A stretch of DNA of 40,054 nucleotides from Lachnospiraceae bacterium (lineage in GTDB: Bacteria; Bacillota; Clostridia; Lachnospirales; Lachnospiraceae): contig JAJQEO010000039.1 in the NCBI GenBank assembly GCA_021201665.1, positions 12,933-52,986 on the forward strand. The letters run 5' to 3'. The position numbers and the translations under genes are program-made. The notes beneath the pieces were generated by a model. That model was not told the origin of the DNA. It did not search any database and worked only from the letters and a program-made list of their open reading frames with translations. Below are positions 34,427 to 40,054 of this stretch, in pieces. Numbering within the stretch: position 1 is the stretch's first letter; each line of letters starts with the position of its first letter.

Positions 34427-35860
34427 ATGGCGAAGCAGTATGAGACGGTCATCGGACTGGAAGTCCATGTAGAGCTTGCGACGAAAACGAAAATCTTCTG
34501 CGGCTGTTCGACCGCGTTCGGCGCCGCGCCTAACGCGCATACCTGCCCGGTCTGCACCGGCATGCCGGGCTCTCTGCCGGTTTTGAATAAGCAGGTGGTG
34601 GAATACGCGATGGCGGTCGGCCTCGCGACCAACTGCCAGATCAACCAGTTTTGCAAATTTGACCGCAAGAATTATTTTTACCCGGACAACCCGCAGAATT
34701 ATCAGATCTCCCAGCTTTACCTGCCGATCTGCCATGACGGTTATGTCGAGGTCGACACGGCGGCCGGCGCCCGTAGGATCCGGATCCATGAAATCCACAT
34801 GGAGGAGGATGCCGGCAAGCTGGTACACGATGAGTGGGAGGATTGTTCGCTGGTTGACTACAACCGCAGCGGCGTGCCGTTGATTGAGATTGTGTCCGAG
34901 CCGGACATGCGTAGTGCGGAAGAGGTCATTGGCTATCTGGAAAAGCTGCGCCTGATTATCCAGTACCTGGGGGCTTCAGACTGCAGGCTGCAGGAGGGCT
35001 CCATGCGCGCGGATGTCAATCTTTCCGTACGGGAGCCGGGCTCTGACAAATTTGGCACCCGGACGGAGATGAAAAACCTGAATTCCTTCAAGGCTATCGC
35101 GCGCGCGATCGACGGCGAGCGCGAGCGGCAGATTGAATTGCTCGAAGAAGGCAAACCAGTCATTCAGGAGACCCGCCGCTGGGACGACAACAAGGAATAT
35201 TCTTATCCGATGCGCTCCAAGGAGGACGCGCATGATTACCGCTATTTCCCGGACCCGGATCTGGTACCGATCCTGATCAGCGATGAGTGGCTGCAGGCCG
35301 TGAAGGACCGCCAGCCGGAGCTGCGCACGGAGAAGCTGGCACGCTACAAAAAGGAATTTGACATCCCGGAATACGATGCGGGCATTATCACGGAATATAA
35401 GCGCATGGCGGATCTTTTTGAGGAGACCACCGCACTCTGCGGCAGGCCGAAAAAGGTATCCAACTGGCTGATGGGCGAGACGCTGCGTTTATTAAAGGAA
35501 GAAAACCGTGAGCCGGATACCCTTGATTTTTCTCCTGCGCATCTGGCGAAGCTGATTGAGCTGACCGAGGCCGGGACGATCAACCAGACGGTAGCTAAAG
35601 AAGTGTTTGAGCAGATTTTCCGCGAGGATGTGGATCCGGAGGCTTATGTCGAGGAACATGGTCTTAAGACGGTCAACGACGAAGGGGAGCTGCGCACGGT
35701 CGTGGAGGGCGTAATCGCGGCAAACCCACAGTCCGTGGCGGATTACAAGGGCGGAAAGCAGAAGGCGCTTGGCTTCCTGGTGGGACAGACCATGAAGTCG
35801 ATGAAGGGCAAGGCGAATCCGGCGGCGGTCAATCAGATGCTGAAGGAGCTGCTGGGATAA
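34427..35860 (+). CDS. gatB: Asp-tRNA(Asn)/Glu-tRNA(Gln) amidotransferase subunit B
   Basis: A 477-aa GatB, the kinase/amidation subunit that phosphorylates the mischarged aminoacyl-tRNA and adds ammonia. It starts YETVIGLEVHVELAT and has the zinc knuckle CGCS...CPVC (about 23-43), HMEEDAGKL, and the C-terminal YqeY-like tRNA-binding tail ending NPAAVNQMLKELLG. ATG 34427 follows the gatA stop by one base, with GGAGGG inside the end of gatA as ribosome site, so translation is coupled. No clear terminator follows in the 252 bp before the next gene. Confidence 0.96.
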   Translation: MAKQYETVIGLEVHVELATKTKIFCGCSTAFGAAPNAHTCPVCTGMPGSLPVLNKQVVEYAMAVGLATNCQINQFCKFDRKNYFYPDNPQNYQISQLYLPICHDGYVEVDTAAGARRIRIHEIHMEEDAGKLVHDEWEDCSLVDYNRSGVPLIEIVSEPDMRSAEEVIGYLEKLRLIIQYLGASDCRLQEGSMRADVNLSVREPGSDKFGTRTEMKNLNSFKAIARAIDGERERQIELLEEGKPVIQETRRWDDNKEYSYPMRSKEDAHDYRYFPDPDLVPILISDEWLQAVKDRQPELRTEKLARYKKEFDIPEYDAGIITEYKRMADLFEETTALCGRPKKVSNWLMGETLRLLKEENREPDTLDFSPAHLAKLIELTEAGTINQTVAKEVFEQIFREDVDPEAYVEEHGLKTVNDEGELRTVVEGVIAANPQSVADYKGGKQKALGFLVGQTMKSMKGKANPAAVNQMLKELLG

Positions 35861-36112
35861 TGAGTGCAGTGATGAGGGACAGCTGAATTGATTTTGTCAG
35901 AAGAATCTGGAGAGAAAATAAAAACCGGCGCTACCGTTCGTGTGTGGTCTGGAATGGATTTGAACAAAAAGAACGAGTAGGAGGATTTTTCAGAAAGGCT
36001 TCGGACGAAATCAGGCAGAAAATTTAGAACAGAATCTGTATGGATCGCGATCAGGAATATGAAATCCGGGTCAGAATCAGAATGGAAATGAAACGAGATG
36101 AGATGAAACAGC

Positions 36113-36988
36113 ATGATCTATGAATGCCACATGCATATTTTCATGAATGGCCGCAATTACCGGGAGGCGGCCGCACAGTACAAAAAAAGCGTGGATGAGA
36201 CGGATATCCGCGAAAAACTCTCTGCTTACGCGCAGGAGGGCGTCACCTTCCTGCGCGACGGCGGTGATCACTATGGGGCGTCGGTGCTGGCGGCCCGGAT
36301 CGCGCCGGAGTATGGGATCACATACCGTACTCCGGTTTTTGCAATTCATAAAAATAAGCATTACGGAAGAATTGTCGGCCGGGGCTTTGACACGGTGAGG
36401 GACTACCGCAGCCTGGTAAAAGAAGCCGGCGGGGCGGGGGCGGATTTCATCAAAATTATGGTGTCAGGCATCCTGGATTTTGACAGGGAGGGCGCTCTTT
36501 CGGAAGCCTCGCTTAGCGCAGGAGAAATCCGTGAAATGATCCGTATTGCGCATGAAGAGGGGTTCGCTGTGATGGCACACACCAATGGAGCAGACGCGGT
36601 CCGGGCAGTGACTGCCGCGGGGGTGGATTCCATTGAGCATGGCAACTTTATGGACGAGGACTGCCTGCAGGCACTGCAGGGCAGCAGCACAATCTGGGTG
36701 CCGACCTTTGTAACAATCGCGAACCTGATCGGCAGCGGGCGCTTTGATGATGCGTCTCTGAAGCGGCTGAAGGAGAGGGAGGGAGCGATCATCAGAAGAG
36801 GATTCGCGCTCGGCGTGACGATTGCTCCTGGCAGTGACGCCGGGGCGTACTGTGTGCCGCACGCCAGGGGCATTCAGGATGAATACCGCGAGCTCTGGGA
36901 GCTTTGCAGAGATTTGTTGACGAGGGAGGAGTTTGACAAAAGGATGGAGGATGCCGGCAGGGAAATCGAAAGAAGATTCTGCCATTGA
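36113..36988 (+). CDS. Amidohydrolase-superfamily metal hydrolase
   Basis: A 291-aa TIM-barrel metal hydrolase. Metal ligands are visible in order: His6-x-His8 (ECHMHIF), Lys114 (FIKIMVSG), His156 (VMAHTNG), His176 (SIEHGNF) and Asp242 (APGSDAG). This order with a bridging Lys suits the imidazolonepropionase/prolidase-like branch. It begins directly at the first strand, so it lacks the beta-sandwich domain that most amidohydrolases have at both ends. The substrate is unknown. The ribosome site before ATG 36113 is weak (GATGAGATGA). Confidence 0.82.
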   Translation: MIYECHMHIFMNGRNYREAAAQYKKSVDETDIREKLSAYAQEGVTFLRDGGDHYGASVLAARIAPEYGITYRTPVFAIHKNKHYGRIVGRGFDTVRDYRSLVKEAGGAGADFIKIMVSGILDFDREGALSEASLSAGEIREMIRIAHEEGFAVMAHTNGADAVRAVTAAGVDSIEHGNFMDEDCLQALQGSSTIWVPTFVTIANLIGSGRFDDASLKRLKEREGAIIRRGFALGVTIAPGSDAGAYCVPHARGIQDEYRELWELCRDLLTREEFDKRMEDAGREIERRFCH

Positions 36989-37065
36989 GGGCGCTGGCAA
37001 TGCCGATAAAATATTTCAAAAATATTAAACTTCTGATAAATACGGCGGAATTGTGGGTGTGCGGC

Positions 37066-37094
37066 TTGCACAAGTTGGCTCGTCGTGTTATGAT
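37066..37094 (+). promoter_or_regulatory. Sigma-A-like promoter directly before a terminator
   Basis: TTGCAC (37066-37071), 17-bp spacer, TATGAT (37089-37094). It is followed at once by AGGAGG and a six-codon ORF (ATG 37104, MVLIGY). Confidence 0.55.
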
Positions 37095-37106
37095 AGGAGG
37101 CGGTAT

Positions 37107-37142
37107 GGTATTGATAGGATATTGATTCAATACCAGTTTTTT
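37107..37142 (+). terminator. Intrinsic terminator upstream of the SH3b lipoprotein gene
   Basis: GGTATTGA (37107-37114) pairs with TCAATACC (37127-37134), followed by TTTTTT at 37137-37142. It may end the amidohydrolase transcript or attenuate the promoter just before it. Confidence 0.7.
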
Positions 37143-37150
37143 CTTATTTA

Positions 37151-37272
37151 GACAATTAGAACATTTTTGCACAAAATGGCAAATTACTATTCCGGGTTAA
37201 CCGGGTTAGGCACTTACAAACGATTTTTTGCGCAAAATGGCAAAATTTCTATTCCGGTTTATCCGGGTTAGG
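37151..37272 (+). repeat. Tandem copies B and C of the 60-62 bp dispersed element
   Basis: Copy B is 37151-37210 and copy C 37211-37272. Both have TTTTTGCRCAAAATGGCAAA, then TTCCGG-TTA-CCGGGTTAGG. In copy B the second half is a perfect 9-bp direct repeat (CCGGGTTAA, CCGGGTTAG). Copy C ends at the ribosome site of the next gene, as copy A does for glpK. Confidence 0.85.
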
Positions 37273-37281
37273 GAGATGGAA

Positions 37282-38874
37282 ATGTTAAACAAAAGAAAGA
37301 AAGCGGTTCTGATCAGCCTGGTGACAGCTATGGCGGTCACTGTACTTACATCGGGCTGCCAACTTCTTGTCGAAGAGGAAGAGACGGAGACAGAGACCAC
37401 TTCCGAGACCATGAGCGAGACGGAGACCGAGTCGGAGACTCAGACGGAGATTCAGACGAACGTGGTGTATATTTCCGAGGACGGGACGATCCGCATCGTG
37501 CTGCCGGACAGCACATGGAAGGTCACGCAGGATGTGGACGAGATGAGAGTGTTCGCGTCTGCTTCGGAGTCCATGATTAATATTGTGCATGCGTCGGATG
37601 AGAGCGCGATGAAGAATGTATCAATCATGGAGTCAGAAGAGGATCTGGAAGAGACTCTTACGAATCAGTATCCGGAGGAGGATGCTTTCGAGGTGGAGTT
37701 CTTTGAGGTGAACAGCTCGTCTACACTGTCTGTTTACGAGTATGTTGTTAAGTACAATTATTCGACAAGCATGTGGGCTTATTCAGTCACATACGCGCTT
37801 ATGTCTGCTGAGGGCGACGCGGCCTATGTCGTGACCGGCACAGTGACAATGGATGACGCAGAGTCTCTCAGCGCTGTCCGGACGGCTGTGGAGAGCTTTA
37901 CAGTACTGGATACCGACAGCATCTTCAGTGTACTTCCGGGCAATGTTGAAAATAACAGTACGACGGAATCTGAAACGCAGCAGGACTCCTCTGATACGGA
38001 GGCGTGGAGTGAGGAGCTCTCTTCTTTAAGTGAATATTCTGCGAGTGTTACGCTTTACGCGTCGGCGAATGTCAATATCCGTGAGCAGCCGAGCACGGAT
38101 GCTGACCGGATTGGCGCTCTTCTTACCGGGAGCGCAGTTACTGCGACCGGAGAGACGAAATCCTGGTTCCGCGTCAGCGTTGGAGGTACGGTTGGATATA
38201 TCAGCAAGGCTTATCTTGTGAGTGCGCAGCCGGAGACAGAGACAGAAGCTGCTGAGGCGGAGACGGAGGCGAGCAACAGCACAACTGTGTCGAGTTCTGA
38301 TGTGATTGCCGCAGAGCTGGGCAGTGAGATTTCTTATGGGACGTCTTATACATATTATACGACCGCTCAGGTGAACCTCCGCTCACAGCCGAGTACAGAC
38401 AGCAGCGTGGTCAGCGGAGTGGCGTCCGGGACAGCCGTCACGGTGACCGGGGAGACGGACAACTGGTATATCGTTTCCGTAGACGGAAATACCGGATATA
38501 TTTCGAAAGCTTATGTTTCATCCACACAGCCGTCCACGTCGTCCTCTTCGGATTCGGACAGCTCGGGCAGTTCGGACAGTTCGGACAGCTCAGACAGTTC
38601 GGACAGTTCAAGAAGTGACAGCAGCTCCGGCGATACAGATACGTCCACGACCTCAACATCTTCGACAGGCATTGTGAGCGGGACTGTGACAGCGGTCACG
38701 TCTGACACCATCCTGATCCAGGGAGACGACGGGGTGACCTACTCGATCAACTATGCCAACGCTTCGCTGAATTCCAGCGGCCTCACGGAGGGCCTTTATG
38801 TGACCGTCACCATTGATTATTCGCAGACCACGTCGGGCGGTTCACTGTACGCGACCGATGTGACAGGACATTGA
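37282..38874 (+). CDS. SH3b-domain lipoprotein with acidic and Ser/Asp-rich linkers
   Basis: A 530-aa lipoprotein. The signal ends in LTSGC; a Glu/Thr-rich tract follows, then an N-terminal domain (about 55-200, DGTIRIVLPDSTWKVTQDVD), an SH3b domain (VNIREQPSTDADRIGALLTG), a second SH3b domain (VNLRSQPSTDSSVVSG ... NTGYISKAY), a Ser/Asp run encoded by 9-bp repeats near 38560-38620, and a C-terminal beta-rich domain (GTVTAVTSDTILIQGDDG). It is likely wall-associated. ATG 37282 is preferred over ATG 37276 because of GGGAG at 37271-37275. Element copies B and C lie directly upstream. It shares layout with the protein at 24390-25208. Confidence 0.87.
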   Translation: MLNKRKKAVLISLVTAMAVTVLTSGCQLLVEEEETETETTSETMSETETESETQTEIQTNVVYISEDGTIRIVLPDSTWKVTQDVDEMRVFASASESMINIVHASDESAMKNVSIMESEEDLEETLTNQYPEEDAFEVEFFEVNSSSTLSVYEYVVKYNYSTSMWAYSVTYALMSAEGDAAYVVTGTVTMDDAESLSAVRTAVESFTVLDTDSIFSVLPGNVENNSTTESETQQDSSDTEAWSEELSSLSEYSASVTLYASANVNIREQPSTDADRIGALLTGSAVTATGETKSWFRVSVGGTVGYISKAYLVSAQPETETEAAEAETEASNSTTVSSSDVIAAELGSEISYGTSYTYYTTAQVNLRSQPSTDSSVVSGVASGTAVTVTGETDNWYIVSVDGNTGYISKAYVSSTQPSTSSSSDSDSSGSSDSSDSSDSSDSSRSDSSSGDTDTSTTSTSSTGIVSGTVTAVTSDTILIQGDDGVTYSINYANASLNSSGLTEGLYVTVTIDYSQTTSGGSLYATDVTGH

Positions 38875-38974
38875 GAAACTGTCAATGTAACTATTCAGGA
38901 CAGCACATCGCTCACACTCGCTGCGAGGTACGTAAGAACACAGGTACTGAACAGTCAGTGCGAAAGAATTACAA

Positions 38975-39014
38975 AAAAAGACCCTCGCCCATGTGTATGC
39001 AGGCGGGGTCTTTT
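38975..39014. terminator. Bidirectional terminator between convergent genes
   Basis: AAAAAGACCC...GCC and GGC...GGGTCTTTT form a stem with A and T runs at its ends, serving both the lipoprotein gene and the minus-strand gene. Confidence 0.82.
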
Positions 39015-39056
39015 CATGATATGCAGGGGAGAATGCCTCCCGCTCCCTGATTTACC

Positions 39057-40054
39057 TTAACTCAATGCGAACCGGTAAGTGCCGATTACCTGGTGGGTGA
39101 TGCTGTAGGAGCTTACCCCATAGCAGGTTGTCCACCATCCGGCGAAGCATGCTTCCGGATCGTAGTAGCAGCCGTTGATCTTTACCCAGCAGTGGCGGGT
39201 AAGCCCATCGGAGGCTCCGTCCCTCGTGCCCTTGACGCGGCCGACTATTACATAAGGATCATAGCCGATTTCATAAGCCAGTGCGGCGAAAGCACAGGCG
39301 AAGCTGTAGCAGTTGCCGCTGTGGGTGTTCAGCATGTTATATGCCATGGTAATCTGCCATCCGGAAGGATAGCTGGAAATATAAACGGTGCTGTAGCTGA
39401 ACCTTGAACCGCTGACCATGTAGTTCCAGCAGGCCCGCAGCTTCTGCGCCTTTGTCATGCTGCTCGTGGTGATCGAGGAGACAATGGTCATTGTCTTTAT
39501 TTTCAGCTTTGACGCGGTGCTGCTTTTTGCATAGCCGCTGCTGTTGAAGGTGATGCCCTGGTAGGTCGTGCTGACCTTCAGCTTTCCATTGCCCGCAGCG
39601 TAGCAGAGCTTTGTAGAGTCGACGATAATCCATCCGGAGGTCTGCGCCTTTCCGCTGCTGTTGACGCAGTAGTAGCTGCCTGAGACGCCTACGATTTTCA
39701 GGCTGCCGCTGTGAGTGAGCAGTTTTCCGGAGGTGTCAAAGACATAAATGGTGCTGCCGATAGTATATCCGCCTGTGGCTGCTGTTCCATCGCTTTTAAA
39801 GTAATATTTGTATCCGCTGACCGTCTTCCAGGAGCTGGTCACCATTTTTCCGTCTGAGCCGAAGTAATATTTTTTGCCATCAGAGGATTGAAGGCCGGTC
39901 TTCATTTTGCCGTTGGAAGCAAAATAGTATTTACTCCCGCTTATCGTCCGGATCCCAGTCAGTGCAGCCCCCTTTGGAACGGTAGAACCAGCTGTCTTTT
40001 TAAAGTAGTATTTGCTGCCGTCTATGGTCTGCCATCCGGTCTTCATTTTGCCGG
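39057..40054 (-). CDS. Wall-binding-repeat protein with transglutaminase-like domain (N-terminus outside window)
   Basis: The frame is open to the right edge, and the edge codons continue the repeat (GKMKTGW), so the start is outside the window. The visible 330 or so residues begin with glucan/choline-binding-type repeats (SKYYF...GKMKTG, KKYYFGSDGKM, YKYYFKSDG), followed by a C-terminal transglutaminase-like domain. The Cys-His-Asp triad is visible as Cys in SGNCYSF (codon 39309-39311), His in RHCWVKI (codon 39192-39194) and Asp in YYDPEA. It is a secreted surface protein that may cross-link or cleave wall-associated peptides. The repeats suggest binding to surface polysaccharide. Confidence 0.85.
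   Translation of the reverse strand, partial: GKMKTGWQTIDGSKYYFKKTAGSTVPKGAALTGIRTISGSKYYFASNGKMKTGLQSSDGKKYYFGSDGKMVTSSWKTVSGYKYYFKSDGTAATGGYTIGSTIYVFDTSGKLLTHSGSLKIVGVSGSYYCVNSSGKAQTSGWIIVDSTKLCYAAGNGKLKVSTTYQGITFNSSGYAKSSTASKLKIKTMTIVSSITTSSMTKAQKLRACWNYMVSGSRFSYSTVYISSYPSGWQITMAYNMLNTHSGNCYSFACAFAALAYEIGYDPYVIVGRVKGTRDGASDGLTRHCWVKINGCYYDPEACFAGWWTTCYGVSSYSITHQVIGTYRFALS

Overview
The window reads as a chromosomal segment of a moderately GC-rich Clostridia bacterium, most likely a Lachnospiraceae gut commensal. The grounds are strong Shine-Dalgarno sites (GGAGG type), sigma-A-like promoters, intrinsic terminators, a T-box leader, GatCAB-dependent amidation, two types of AspRS, and several acidic Thr/Glu- and Ser-rich SH3b lipoproteins. 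No rRNA or tRNA gene and no convincing CRISPR array was seen. Assignment below family level is not possible from the sequence alone.

Layout. 1-2825: the end of a heptad-repeat coiled-coil protein, then a TopB-type topoisomerase carrying a 36-bp coding repeat. 2826-6082: a visibly AT-richer accessory block with a membrane-anchored alpha/beta hydrolase and an overlapping pair made of an OLD-like AAA ATPase and a small predicted PD-(D/E)XK nuclease; this pair is the best candidate for an undescribed (probably defence) system. 6096-8315: a left-handed beta-helix transferase, then a DUF4143-type AAA ATPase preceded by three 20-bp repeats phased at exactly 32 bp. 8561-12850: parE-parC. 13003-16919: a GGDEF protein with a destroyed active-site motif, divergent from an aconitase-family hydratase. 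17300-19078: bacterial-type aspS, convergent with a two-gene proton-channel operon (19279-21972) that resembles ZorA/ZorB without the Zorya effectors. 22343-26563: an ACT-domain protein, a NodB-fold lipoprotein that has lost its catalytic residues, an SH3b lipoprotein and a serine hydrolase. 26721-28466: glpK with two unusual insertions. 28656-35860: a T-box, an archaeal-type AspRS with the non-discriminating signature, a zinc-ribbon membrane protein, and gatC, gatA and gatB, which together form the indirect Asn-tRNA(Asn) pathway. 36113-40054: an amidohydrolase, a second SH3b lipoprotein, and the end of a wall-binding transglutaminase-like protein.

A theme across the window is in-frame tandem-repeat or low-complexity DNA in genes whose homologues lack it: topB (36 bp), the aconitase-family hydratase (15 bp), gatA (39 bp), the OmpA/ZorB-like gene (42 bp), the first coiled-coil gene (21 bp), glpK (palindromic N-terminal extension plus an internal insertion) and the lipoprotein linkers (6 and 9 bp). 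A second theme is dispersed regulatory-looking DNA: a 60-62 bp element occurs once before glpK and twice in tandem before an SH3b lipoprotein gene, and two near-identical 34-bp palindromic units lie between the T-box terminator and its aspS gene.

All functional calls come from reading motifs by eye. No database search, structure prediction or folding computation was run.
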